A stretch of 30,798 nucleotides of DNA from positions 1-30,798 of the forward strand of contig CAIKXW010000341.1 in assembly GCA_903831485.1 (NCBI GenBank), written 5' to 3'. This DNA comes from an uncultured Alphaproteobacteria bacterium. GTDB taxonomy: Bacteria; Pseudomonadota; Alphaproteobacteria; Caulobacterales; Hyphomonadaceae. Below, piece after piece: positions 7,573-15,234 of this stretch (the first letter of the stretch is position 1; every line of letters starts with the position of its first letter). The notes beneath the pieces were generated by a model that ran no database searches, had not been told where the DNA came from, and saw only the letters and a program-made list of their open reading frames with translations. Both the position numbers and the translations under genes were made by a program.

Positions 7573-8874
7573 ATGAAAGACGGCTGCACGCACGTTGAAA
7601 TGCGCCACCACGACCTGTGGCTGGCGGCAGACCCGTCACGCGTCGTCCTGCGTCCTTTTACAATCATCTCGGAGCCTCGAGGCACAGCCTACGGCGTGAT
7701 CACACGCGCAGAACGCATCGCGCGCGCGGTGATGGAAATGTCGGACTCCGAAGTGCGTGAACAGCTTGAGCGCGTCGACGCTGACTTCTTCGGTCGCCAC
7801 TGGCAGACCCACGCCATCTTCATTGATCGCTACAAGCAGATGCGTCACCTTATCGGCGACCTGAAGGACGTCGACGATCAATCGGCAACGCTCATCGGCG
7901 CCTATTTCAGCCACGAGTATTCCTACGCCGCCGCCGCCATCATGAATCCATCCATCGTACCCCACCCGGACCAGACCGGATGCAACAATGGCTCCGTGAA
8001 ATTCGTCATGTCGCTGCGCACGGTCGGCGAGGGCCACATCTCATCCATCGCCTTCCGCGAAGGCGTGGCGTCCGACAGCGGACATTTTTCGCTCTGGCCC
8101 GAACCGCAATTCGCGATCGCCGCAACGCCTGACCCACACTCCGGCCTTGGCGGACCTGTCACAGTCCGCCGGCACGGGTCGGCGCCGCTGTCGGGCAATG
8201 TCATTTTCCCGATCACGCCCGCTCAGGCCAACGGCCTCGAAGACCTTCGCCTCGTCCGCTTCACGGAAGAGGACGGCAGCCAGCCTTACTACGGGACGTA
8301 CACAGCCTACTCCGGCCGTGAAGTCAGCTGCGAGATGATGACGACCAACAACTTCTCGTCGTTCGACCTAACGCCAATGCGCGGCGCCGCAGCCAAGCAC
8401 AAGGGACTCGCCCTCTTTCCGCGCCGCTTCAACGGCAAGTATGCCGCCATCGGCCGCCTCGATTCAGAGTCATTGTTTTATCTTGAGAGTGATAATCGCT
8501 TCGACTGGAACAACGGCCGCATGATCATGGCGCCGAAATATCCGTGGGAGCTGGTACAGCTCGGCAATTGCGGCTCGCCCATCGAACTCGACGAAGGCTG
8601 GCTGCTGCTCACGCACGGTGTCGGGGCGATGCGCCAGTACGCCATCGGCGCCGCCCTCCTCGACAGACGCGATCCCTCGAAAGTCCTCGTCCGCTCCGAC
8701 AAGCCGTTCCTCGCGCCGATCAACGAGACCCGCGAAGGCTACGTGCCGAACGTTGTCTACACTTGCGGCGGCATGAAAGTCGGCGACTCGATCCTGATCC
8801 CCTACGCCATCGCGGACTCAAGCGTGAAGTTCGTCACGATCAAGTTGAGGGATCTGATTGCGTCGCTGCGGTAG
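7573..8874 (+). CDS. GH130-family beta-mannoside phosphorylase/hydrolase
   Basis: GH130 enzymes phosphorolyse (or, in some members, hydrolyse) beta-mannosides such as beta-1,2- or beta-1,4-linked mannose, giving mannose-1-phosphate. The 433-residue product has the five-bladed propeller features of the family: MNPSIV (about 124-129), the catalytic block NGLEDLRLVRF with Glu223-Asp224, TTNNFSSFDL, the KGLALFPR strand, GNCGSPIELDEGWLLLTHGVG and YVPNVVYTCG. It has an N-terminal extension of roughly 100 residues compared with minimal GH130 enzymes, and a Leu where most members have Pro in the EDPR motif. There is no signal peptide, so it is cytoplasmic. The ATG at 7573 is preceded by AGGGTG; a TTG three bases earlier is the alternative. 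It is coupled to the GT4 gene. Confidence 0.85.
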   Translation: MKDGCTHVEMRHHDLWLAADPSRVVLRPFTIISEPRGTAYGVITRAERIARAVMEMSDSEVREQLERVDADFFGRHWQTHAIFIDRYKQMRHLIGDLKDVDDQSATLIGAYFSHEYSYAAAAIMNPSIVPHPDQTGCNNGSVKFVMSLRTVGEGHISSIAFREGVASDSGHFSLWPEPQFAIAATPDPHSGLGGPVTVRRHGSAPLSGNVIFPITPAQANGLEDLRLVRFTEEDGSQPYYGTYTAYSGREVSCEMMTTNNFSSFDLTPMRGAAAKHKGLALFPRRFNGKYAAIGRLDSESLFYLESDNRFDWNNGRMIMAPKYPWELVQLGNCGSPIELDEGWLLLTHGVGAMRQYAIGAALLDRRDPSKVLVRSDKPFLAPINETREGYVPNVVYTCGGMKVGDSILIPYAIADSSVKFVTIKLRDLIASLR

Positions 8875-8876
8875 AC

Positions 8877-9797
8877 CTATTCCGCCGCCCGCGCCCTGAT
8901 CTGCTCCAGCGAAATCTTCCCGCGCACCAGCAGCGAGTAGTCGTCCGCCAGCGTGCCGGTGATGTTGCCGGGCGTGTAGTGGTGCCCCGCCATCTCCGCC
9001 ACCGGCGTCACTTCCGCGGCCGACCCCGTGATGAAGCACTCCGAGAAGCTCGAAAGCTCGTCCGGCGTGATGTGCCGCTCGATCACCTCGAAGCCCCGCG
9101 CGCGCGCCAGTTCGATAACAGTCTGCCGCGTCAGCCCATTGAGGAAGCAGTCCGGCGTCGGCGTATGGATCGCGCCATCGCGGATCAGGAATACGTTCGC
9201 CCCCGTCAGCTCCGCCACATAGCCGCGATAGTCGAGCATCAAGGCGTCGGAGAAGCCCTCGGCCTCGGCCTTGTGCTTCGACATCGTGCAGATCATGTAC
9301 AGCCCGGCCGCTTTCGCCGCCGACGGGATCGTGTCAGGCGAGGGACGGCGCCAGTCCGACATGGTCACCCGGATGCCCTTGTTCTTGTCGGCGAAGTAGT
9401 TGCCCCAGTGCCACACGGCCACACAGGTCCGGATCGACGCCTGCTGCGCCGACACGCCCATCATCTCCGATCCGCGCCACGAGAACGCCCTGATATAGCA
9501 ATCCTCCAGCCCATTCCGCGACATTACCTCGAGCTTGATCGCGTCCAGCTCGGCCACCGGCACCGGGCACGTGTACCCAACCAGCTCGGCCGACTTGTGC
9601 AGGCGCCTGGAATGGTCCGTGGAGCGGAACACCTTGCCCTCATAGGCGCGCTCCCCTTCGAACACGCAGGACCCATAGTGCAGGCTGTGCGTGAGTACGT
9701 GGATCTTGGCGTCCCTCCAGGGCGTCATCACGCCATCCAGCCAGATCCAGCCGTCACGGTCGTCATAGGGCACAAAAGTCGCGGAGGGTGCAGCCAT
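8877..9797 (-). CDS. ilvE: Branched-chain-amino-acid aminotransferase
   Basis: Fold-type IV PLP aminotransferase, 306 residues, catalysing the last step of leucine, isoleucine and valine synthesis with glutamate and 2-oxoglutarate as partners. Seen are THSLHYGSCVFEGERAY near residue 40, RAFSWRGSEMMGV, the catalytic Lys162 in SAAKAAGLYM, EAEGFSDALMLD, VAELTGANVFLI, LNGLTRQTVIELA and FITGSAAEVTPV near the C terminus. The acceptor-binding order and length match bacterial BCAT rather than D-alanine aminotransferase or PabC. It is transcribed toward the GH130 gene, whose stop is only 2 bases away. It diverges from the MarR gene across about 80 bases, where its promoter must lie. Confidence 0.92.
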   Translation of the reverse strand: MAAPSATFVPYDDRDGWIWLDGVMTPWRDAKIHVLTHSLHYGSCVFEGERAYEGKVFRSTDHSRRLHKSAELVGYTCPVPVAELDAIKLEVMSRNGLEDCYIRAFSWRGSEMMGVSAQQASIRTCVAVWHWGNYFADKNKGIRVTMSDWRRPSPDTIPSAAKAAGLYMICTMSKHKAEAEGFSDALMLDYRGYVAELTGANVFLIRDGAIHTPTPDCFLNGLTRQTVIELARARGFEVIERHITPDELSSFSECFITGSAAEVTPVAEMAGHHYTPGNITGTLADDYSLLVRGKISLEQIRARAAE

Positions 9798-9877
9798 GTC
9801 TATCGTCCTCGGAAGACGCCGTTTCTTGGGTTTAGCTTGAGTTTCGCGTCCTGCTCTTCCATTGTCCGTTCGTGGCC

Positions 9878-10384
9878 ATGCCTGTCAACCGACCCCTGCC
9901 TCCGCCCCCGGCGACTCCGTCCTCCGCTTCCGGTGGCGACGGTCGCCTCTACCTGCGCGACCAGGACTTGAACGAGGGTGCAGCCCTCATCCGCGCCGCC
10001 GCGCGCCGCCTCGCCCAGCTGGCTGAGACCGCCGGCGCGGCGGCCAGCATTTCCGCCCCTGAAATGGATGTGCTGCAGGAGGTCTTCGACCTCGGCCCCA
10101 TGGATGTCGGCGATCTCCGTGCCCGTCTCGCCGCCCCGAAGCAATCGCTTGCCCGCAACCTCAACCAGCTCGAAGCCCGCGGCTTCGTGACACGAGAGAC
10201 CGACCCAGCCGACCGCCGCCGGCGCCTCGTCACCCTCACCCCCGCCGGCCTCACCTTCGCACGGGACGCGACCGAACGTCGCCGCGCCGCCCTGCGCCAG
10301 GCCTTCCTCTCCGCCGGACCCGACGCCGTCACAGGCGCCCGCCGCGTCCTTTCCGACGTCGCCCGCACGAGAGGCGAGTCGTGA
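9878..10384 (+). CDS. MarR-family transcriptional regulator (PetP-like)
   Basis: Winged-helix DNA-binding protein of 168 residues. After a proline-rich, probably disordered N terminus (residues 1-25), a helical dimerisation region leads into the wHTH: PEMDVLQEVFDLGPMDVGDLRARL, the recognition helix around KQSLARNLNQLEARGFV and the wing ETDPADRRRRLVTLT. Starts at 9872 (GTG) and 9878 (ATG) are both possible; neither has a good ribosome-binding site. The stop overlaps the next gene by four bases (GTGA). A MarR gene joined to an OmpR-type regulator is the arrangement I associate with petP-petR of Rhodobacter and relatives; cytochrome bc1 genes are not in the window, so the name is only suggestive. 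Confidence 0.8.
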   Translation: MPVNRPLPPPPATPSSASGGDGRLYLRDQDLNEGAALIRAAARRLAQLAETAGAAASISAPEMDVLQEVFDLGPMDVGDLRARLAAPKQSLARNLNQLEARGFVTRETDPADRRRRLVTLTPAGLTFARDATERRRAALRQAFLSAGPDAVTGARRVLSDVARTRGES

Positions 10385-11058
10385 GCCACCACGCCCACAT
10401 CCTCGCCGTCGACGACGACGATCGCCTGCGTGAGTTGCTCAAACGCTTCCTCACGCGCGAGGGCCACGATGTCACGACCGCCAAGGACGCCGCCAGCGCC
10501 CGCAAGCTGATGTCGACGATGAGCTTCGACCTCGTTATCCTCGACGTGATGATGCCCGGCGAGGACGGCCTCTCGCTGCTGAAAAGCGTGCGCGAGAAGA
10601 AGCAGGACACGCCCGTCATCCTGCTCACCGCGCGCGGCTTGCCGGCCGAACGCATCGAAGGCCTGCGCACTGGCGCGGACGACTATCTCTCCAAGCCGTT
10701 CGAGCCTGAAGAACTCGTGCTCCGCATCGCGTCCATCCTGAAGCGCGCCGCGCCCGAAGCCCCGGTCGAGGAGATCAAGCTCTCAGGCATGGTCTTCCAC
10801 GTCGCCAAGGGCGAACTCCGGAAAGACGGCCGCATTGTCCGCCTCACCGAAAGCGAGACGCAGCTCCTCTCAATCCTTGCCCAGCGCGCCGGCGCCGCCA
10901 TTTCCCGCCATGACCTTGCCATGCTCACCGCCGCCGGCGTCGAGCGCTCCGTCGACGTCCAGGTCACCCGCCTCCGCCGCAAGATCGAACGCGACCCGCG
11001 CGAACCCGTCCACCTGCAGACCGTGCGCGGCGTCGGCTACCGGCTGACCGGGGAATAG
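10381..11058 (+). CDS. OmpR/PhoB-family response regulator (PetR-like)
   Basis: Two-component DNA-binding regulator, 225 residues. The receiver domain has the acidic cluster Asp11-14, phosphoacceptor Asp55 in VILDVMMPGEDG, Thr83 in LLTARG and Lys105 in DYLSKPFEP. After a linker, the C-terminal winged helix (residues about 130-225) ends with the canonical SVDVQVTRLRRKIE and TVRGVGYRL. It begins with GTG overlapping the MarR stop and is followed after one base by the histidine kinase, so the three genes form a single transcript. It is probably phosphorylated by that kinase. Targets cannot be inferred. Confidence 0.92.
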   Translation: MSHHAHILAVDDDDRLRELLKRFLTREGHDVTTAKDAASARKLMSTMSFDLVILDVMMPGEDGLSLLKSVREKKQDTPVILLTARGLPAERIEGLRTGADDYLSKPFEPEELVLRIASILKRAAPEAPVEEIKLSGMVFHVAKGELRKDGRIVRLTESETQLLSILAQRAGAAISRHDLAMLTAAGVERSVDVQVTRLRRKIERDPREPVHLQTVRGVGYRLTGE

Positions 11059-11059
11059 C

Positions 11060-12388
11060 ATGCGCCTGCGTGACTACACCCCGCGCGGCTACAACGCCCG
11101 CAACATCCTCATCCTCATCGTCCCGATGATCATCTTCGTCGTGTCGATGACGCTGTTCTTCTTCTACACCCACGTCGAACAGGTGAACGCCAAACTCTCC
11201 CGCGCCGTCGCTGAGGAACTGGCCTTCGTCATCAACCATCACGAGGAACATCCCGAACAGTTCGACGACATGGCGCGCTCCATCTCCGCCTCCGGCCTCA
11301 TGTCGCTCTCCTTCACGCCCGACGCGAAGCAACTCACCCCGCCACCCGGCAATGAATGCTGCGACCAGCTGCGCGACGAAATGCGCATCCGTTTTGGTGG
11401 TCAGCCCTGGGTCTTCCGCTACCTGCCCGACGACCTGCTCACAATCCGCATCATCGGCCCGCGCGGCATGTATGAGGCGCGTATGGACCGCAAGCGCGTG
11501 ATCATCATCACGGCCCACATCTTCATCGTCTGGACTGTCGCCTTCAGCGTCCTCCTGCTGCTTACCTCTTACCTCTTCCTCCGCAATCAGGTCCGCTCAA
11601 TCCTGCAACTTTCATGGGCCGCCGACGCATTCGGCCGCGGCGAGGACGTGCCGAACTTCAAACCCTCCGGCGCCATCGAGGTCCGCAAGGCCGCGCGTTC
11701 GTTGCTCCGCATGCGCAACCGCATCCGTCGCTACGCAGATCAGCGCACCACCATGCTCGCGGGCGTCAGCCACGACCTGCGCACGCCGCTGTCACGCCTC
11801 AAGCTTGAACTCGCGCTGGCGCCGAAAGACTTCGAAACGGGGCCGGCGAAGAACGACATCCTCGAGATGGAGCGCATGCTCGACGGTTATCTCGCCTTCG
11901 CCCGCGGCGAGGAAGGTGAACAGCCGGTCCAGTCGGACCTCGCCACCATCACCCGCGAAGCCGTCTCCGCCGCTGCCGCGCGGTCGCAACTGGAAGTGAT
12001 CGCAACGCCTGTCCCGATGCGCCTGCGCCCGCTCGCCCTGAAGCGCGCCATCTCCAACCTCGCCAACAACGCCGCCGACTACGGCAAACGCGTCCGGCTC
12101 ACCGTCGCGGCCACCGCCACCGAAGCCACCGTCGTTGTCGAGGACGACGGCCCCGGTATCCCGCAGGAAAACTACGAAGACGCCTTCCGCCCCTTCATCC
12201 GCCTCGACGCCTCCCGCAATCAGAACGTCTCCGGCGTCGGCCTGGGTCTCACCATCGCCCGAGATACGGCACGCGCACACGGCGGCGACGTCACGCTCGG
12301 CGAGTCAGAATTGGGGGGACTGAGAGCAACGATACGACTGCCGCTGAACACCGAGCGCCCGAAGGGACTGGGCGACGAAGAAGACTGA
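11060..12388 (+). CDS. Sensor histidine kinase (EnvZ-like)
   Basis: Inner-membrane sensor kinase of 442 residues. A first transmembrane helix (about residues 15-36, ILILIVPMIIFVVSMTLFFF) and a second (about 152-175) flank a periplasmic sensor of about 115 residues that contains a Cys-Cys pair (NECCDQL). A HAMP segment follows. The dimerisation helix carries the phosphoacceptor His238 in AGVSHDLRTPLSRLKLEL, an EnvZ-type H-box. The ATPase domain shows the N-box Asn336-Asn337 (NLANNAADYG), the G1 box DDGPGIP and the G2 region SGVGLGLTIARD. It is the cognate kinase of the upstream regulator by position. The ligand is unknown. The gene ends 61 bases from the convergent proC. Confidence 0.92.
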   Translation: MRLRDYTPRGYNARNILILIVPMIIFVVSMTLFFFYTHVEQVNAKLSRAVAEELAFVINHHEEHPEQFDDMARSISASGLMSLSFTPDAKQLTPPPGNECCDQLRDEMRIRFGGQPWVFRYLPDDLLTIRIIGPRGMYEARMDRKRVIIITAHIFIVWTVAFSVLLLLTSYLFLRNQVRSILQLSWAADAFGRGEDVPNFKPSGAIEVRKAARSLLRMRNRIRRYADQRTTMLAGVSHDLRTPLSRLKLELALAPKDFETGPAKNDILEMERMLDGYLAFARGEEGEQPVQSDLATITREAVSAAAARSQLEVIATPVPMRLRPLALKRAISNLANNAADYGKRVRLTVAATATEATVVVEDDGPGIPQENYEDAFRPFIRLDASRNQNVSGVGLGLTIARDTARAHGGDVTLGESELGGLRATIRLPLNTERPKGLGDEED

Positions 12389-12449
12389 GCCCCGGACCGC
12401 CGCGCTCCCGGCCCAACGAACTCTGCAACGCAGCGAGAATAGAGAGCCT

Positions 12450-13301
12450 CTACCTCTTCTTCTCCGCCTCCAGCGCCAACTCCGCCCCGCGCTTCACCGC
12501 AGCATCTACCGCGCGCGCCATCAGGTCCGGCATCCCGCCCTCACCCATCAGCACACCAAGCGCCGCAGCTGTCGTCCCGCCCGGCGACGTCACTTGCTTT
12601 CGCAACTCCACCGGAGACTCCGCAAACTCGCCCAGCAGCGCCCCGGCGCCGATAACCGTCTCGCGCGCCAGCGCCATAGCTGTCGCTTCATCCAGCCCCG
12701 CAGCACGCCCGGCGGCGCCGAGCGCTTCAGCCAGCAGAAACACATACGCGGGACCGGACCCGGACACGGCCGTCACCGCGTCCATCTGCTGTTCCTTCAA
12801 AGGCCCGACAACAAACCCGAGTGGCTCCAGCAGCCGCGCCGTAGCGATCGCCTCATCGCCGCCGCACGTATCCGACAGGGCATACCCAGTCGCGCCCATG
12901 CCGATGGCGCCCGGCGTATTCGGCATGGCCCGCGCAATCTTGTCTGCTCCCAACGCCCCGGCAACCCGCGCGATCGTCACGCCTGCCATGATCGAAACCA
13001 CCAGCGTCTGCGGCCCCACCCACGCCTTAAGTGCATCGACTGCATCGCCGAATCCCTGCGGCTTCACAGCCAACACGACGATGTCGGCGATCTCGGCCGG
13101 AGCGTTCAACGCAATCAGCCCGCGATCCGCCGCCGCGACAACGTCCTCGCCCGGATGGGGCTCGACAACCGACAGCCGAGCGATACCAGCTGCGTCGAGA
13201 TCGCCCAGCCAGCCGCGCGCCATAGCCGATCCCATACGCCCGGCGCCGATCAATGCAACATGGAGAAGTCGCGCGCCTCCGGATGCGGAAGTCGCGCTCA
13301 T
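12450..13301 (-). CDS. proC: Pyrroline-5-carboxylate reductase
   Basis: Last enzyme of proline synthesis, reducing 1-pyrroline-5-carboxylate with NAD(P)H. The 283-residue protein has the Rossmann fingerprint GAGRMG at residues 19-24, the VLAVKPQ strand, the substrate region ARAMPNTPGAIGMG, AVSGSGPAYVFLL and the family signature near QVTSPGGTTAAAL. The ATG at 13301 is chosen because GAGGCG sits directly upstream and the sequence before it does not resemble ProC. It lies 4 bases after the ybjN stop, so it is the distal gene of a minus-strand unit with ybjN. This ubiK-ybjN-proC order is common in alphaproteobacteria. Confidence 0.93.
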   Translation of the reverse strand: MSATSASGGARLLHVALIGAGRMGSAMARGWLGDLDAAGIARLSVVEPHPGEDVVAAADRGLIALNAPAEIADIVVLAVKPQGFGDAVDALKAWVGPQTLVVSIMAGVTIARVAGALGADKIARAMPNTPGAIGMGATGYALSDTCGGDEAIATARLLEPLGFVVGPLKEQQMDAVTAVSGSGPAYVFLLAEALGAAGRAAGLDEATAMALARETVIGAGALLGEFAESPVELRKQVTSPGGTTAAALGVLMGEGGMPDLMARAVDAAVKRGAELALEAEKKR

Positions 13302-13305
13302 CGCC

Positions 13306-13809
13306 TCACGCCTCGCCGTGCGTCTCGAACAGGACGGCGTTGACCGCCTCTTCGGGAGACTTGCCGGCCCACACGACGAAGTTGAACGCCGGCAGGAACT
13401 GGTCGGCTGCATCAAGCGCCGCCGCGAGGATCGCCGCAACTTCGCCCGGATCGGGCGAGATGCGGTCAAGCATGGGGATCGTGTGACGGAACACCGCCAC
13501 GCCATCCTCGCCCCAGTAATCGAAGTGACCGAGCCACAGGCGCTCATTGATCCGGCGCAGCAGGTCGGAGATCGCGGTCTGCTTCACATGCGGCGCACGC
13601 AGATCGAGCGTCAGCGTGAAATTCAGCGACGGCGGCTCATCGCGCCACGCAAACATGCCGCCGAACTCGCCCCACTTCGTCATCGATGCGCAATGCACGA
13701 TGCCTTCTTCCGTTCGTTCGCACGCCCAGCCCGCGCCGAGCACGGTCTGCTCGACGAGATCCATGGCGCCATCCTGATGCGGCATTGCGAGGGAATCGAG
13801 TTGGGACAT
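13306..13809 (-). CDS. YbjN domain-containing protein
   Basis: Cytoplasmic protein of 167 residues with a YbjN (PF10722) fold, related to type III secretion chaperones in shape. Family blocks seen include the central WRDEPPSLNFTLTLDLR, LLRRINERLWLGHFDYW and the C-terminal NFVVWAGKSPEEAVNAVLFETHGEA. YbjN-type proteins are linked to stress and motility in E. coli, but the molecular role is not known. The start is at 13809. It sits between ubiK and proC, with a 126-base gap upstream that probably holds its own promoter and a CtrA-like 8-mer. Confidence 0.85.
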   Translation of the reverse strand: MSQLDSLAMPHQDGAMDLVEQTVLGAGWACERTEEGIVHCASMTKWGEFGGMFAWRDEPPSLNFTLTLDLRAPHVKQTAISDLLRRINERLWLGHFDYWGEDGVAVFRHTIPMLDRISPDPGEVAAILAAALDAADQFLPAFNFVVWAGKSPEEAVNAVLFETHGEA

Positions 13810-13905
13810 CTGGTCGTCCTCCCTGGAGAGTGCAGGCCTGAATCACGAAAACGCGCGTCGTGGAATCAAACGCTATAGACCCTTGCCGCCTATAACAATG
13901 GCAGC

Positions 13906-13913
13906 ATGGTTAA
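13906..13913 (-). promoter_or_regulatory. CtrA-like 8-mer (TTAACCAT on the minus strand)
   Basis: The minus strand reads TTAACCAT about 100 bases upstream of the ybjN start. This equals the 8-mer described for CtrA targets in Caulobacter. The partner half site of the canonical TTAA-N7-TTAA is not present. GANTC sites (CcrM-type) occur nearby at about 13863 and 13929. DivK, an upstream controller of CtrA, is encoded in the same window. Confidence 0.35.
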
Positions 13914-13935
13914 GGGGTTAGTCATTGGAATCGGC

Positions 13936-14184
13936 TTAACTGGACAGCTTCGCTTCAAGCGCGGCGACGCGCTTTTCGAGCACCTCAGCGCGCTCGAGCG
14001 CCGTCCGCGCGAGTGTCTTCAGCGCTTCCACTTCCTCACGCTTGGCCAGGTCGGCGTCTGCGACAACACGTTCCGTCACCGAGCGAAACATCGCTTTCGC
14101 TTCGTCATTGGCGGCCTGGGCCATGCCTGCGACGCCCTGCGCCATCTTGGAAATGTCGTCCATGAACGCGTTACGGGACTGCAT
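13936..14184 (-). CDS. ubiK: UbiK-type ubiquinone biosynthesis accessory factor
   Basis: Small coiled-coil protein of 82 residues from the BMFP/UbiK family, which helps assemble the ubiquinone biosynthesis complex by binding UbiJ and lipids in proteobacteria. It has the family layout: an N-terminal amphipathic segment (DDISKMAQGVAGMAQAANDE), VTERVVADADLAKREEVEAL and a C-terminal leucine-zipper-like coil (RAEVLEKRVAALEAKLS). AGAGG lies 6 bases before the ATG at 14184; a second Met at residue 8 is possible. It diverges from lgt. Conservation with ybjN and proC downstream supports the call. Confidence 0.88.
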   Translation of the reverse strand: MQSRNAFMDDISKMAQGVAGMAQAANDEAKAMFRSVTERVVADADLAKREEVEALKTLARTALERAEVLEKRVAALEAKLSS

Positions 14185-14285
14185 TGTGCGCCTCTGTGGT
14201 AGACCCCGCCGCGGGAGCCGGTATCTATATGGCTCATTCGTGAGCCGATTTCAAAGTCGGCAGCTGTGCCGCACGGGAATTCCGC

Positions 14286-15230
14286 ATGTTTCTGCCCCTC
14301 GAAATCCCTTTTCCGAGGATTGATCCCGCGGCATTCACCATTCCGCTGCCCGATATGGCGCTCGGGCCGGTCCAGCTCGGCCCGTTTCCGGTGCGCTGGT
14401 ACGCCCTTGGGTACATTTTCGGCCTGCTGCTTGGCTGGTGGTATGCGGTGCGACTTGTCACCACGCCCACGCTCTGGGGCCTTAAAGAGAAAGGCCCGCT
14501 CCAGCGCGCGGACATCGACGACTTCGCCTTCTACGCGATGATCGGAATCCTGCTTGGCGGCCGCATCGGCTACATCCTTTTCTACACCATCCCCTACGAG
14601 CCCGAAAAAATCTTCGGGCCGGAGGGCGACCTGCTCTTCATCCTGCGCATGTGGGAAGGCGGCATGTCCTTCCATGGCGGCCTGATCGGCGCCGTCCTGG
14701 CGGTCTTCATCACCGCACGCCTCCGTAAGATTCCTGTGCTCAGTCTCGGCGACGTCGCCTGCGCCGCGGCGCCGATCGGCATCTTCCTCGTGCGCATGGC
14801 CAACTTCATCAACGGCGAACTGTATGGCCGCCCGACCGACGCGGCATGGGGCATGCGCTTCCCCGATTACAACTGGGCGACGCGCGAGTGGGGACCGGTC
14901 GACGCCAAACCGCTTGTCCATCCCAGCCAGATCTATGAAGCGCTGACCGAGGGCGTGCTGCTCTTCATCGTCTGCGCGCTCGCCGTCTGGCAGTTCAAGC
15001 TGCTTCGTCGTCCCGGCATGGTCGCCGGCATCTTCCTCATCGGGTACGCCGTCTCGCGCACCTTCGTGGAGAACTTCCGCGAGCCTGACAACTTCACCCA
15101 AGGCGTGATGCCTGAATGGTTTACCATGGGCATGCTGCTGTCGATTCCGATGATCCTCGGCGGAGTCTACCTCATCTGGCGCGCCAACCGCACAAGCCCC
15201 ACAGGCGGCGGCGAAGCGAAACCGGCGTGA
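14286..15230 (+). CDS. lgt: Prolipoprotein diacylglyceryl transferase
   Basis: Inner-membrane enzyme that transfers diacylglyceryl from phosphatidylglycerol to the lipobox Cys of prolipoproteins. The 314-residue protein has about seven transmembrane helices. Diagnostic motifs are VRWYALGYIFGLLLG, GGRIGYILFY, GGMSFHGGLIGA with the essential His130, and the Lgt signature VRMANFINGELYGR with Arg170 and Asn173. Near the C terminus are HPSQIYEALTEG and SRTFVENFREPD, also typical. The next gene, midA, begins 4 bases after the stop. The lgt-midA-pgeF order is widespread in alphaproteobacteria. Confidence 0.95.
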   Translation: MFLPLEIPFPRIDPAAFTIPLPDMALGPVQLGPFPVRWYALGYIFGLLLGWWYAVRLVTTPTLWGLKEKGPLQRADIDDFAFYAMIGILLGGRIGYILFYTIPYEPEKIFGPEGDLLFILRMWEGGMSFHGGLIGAVLAVFITARLRKIPVLSLGDVACAAAPIGIFLVRMANFINGELYGRPTDAAWGMRFPDYNWATREWGPVDAKPLVHPSQIYEALTEGVLLFIVCALAVWQFKLLRRPGMVAGIFLIGYAVSRTFVENFREPDNFTQGVMPEWFTMGMLLSIPMILGGVYLIWRANRTSPTGGGEAKPA

Positions 15231-15234
15231 GACC

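Noticed and set aside
8544..9971. 475-codon open frame on the plus strand across ilvE
   Set aside because: It runs out of the GH130 gene in another frame and through the complement of a well-supported aminotransferase; the product is Arg/Pro-rich low-complexity sequence.
12898..13878. 326-codon plus-strand open frame over proC and ybjN
   Set aside because: Both genes are well supported on the minus strand, and the plus-strand product has no family features.
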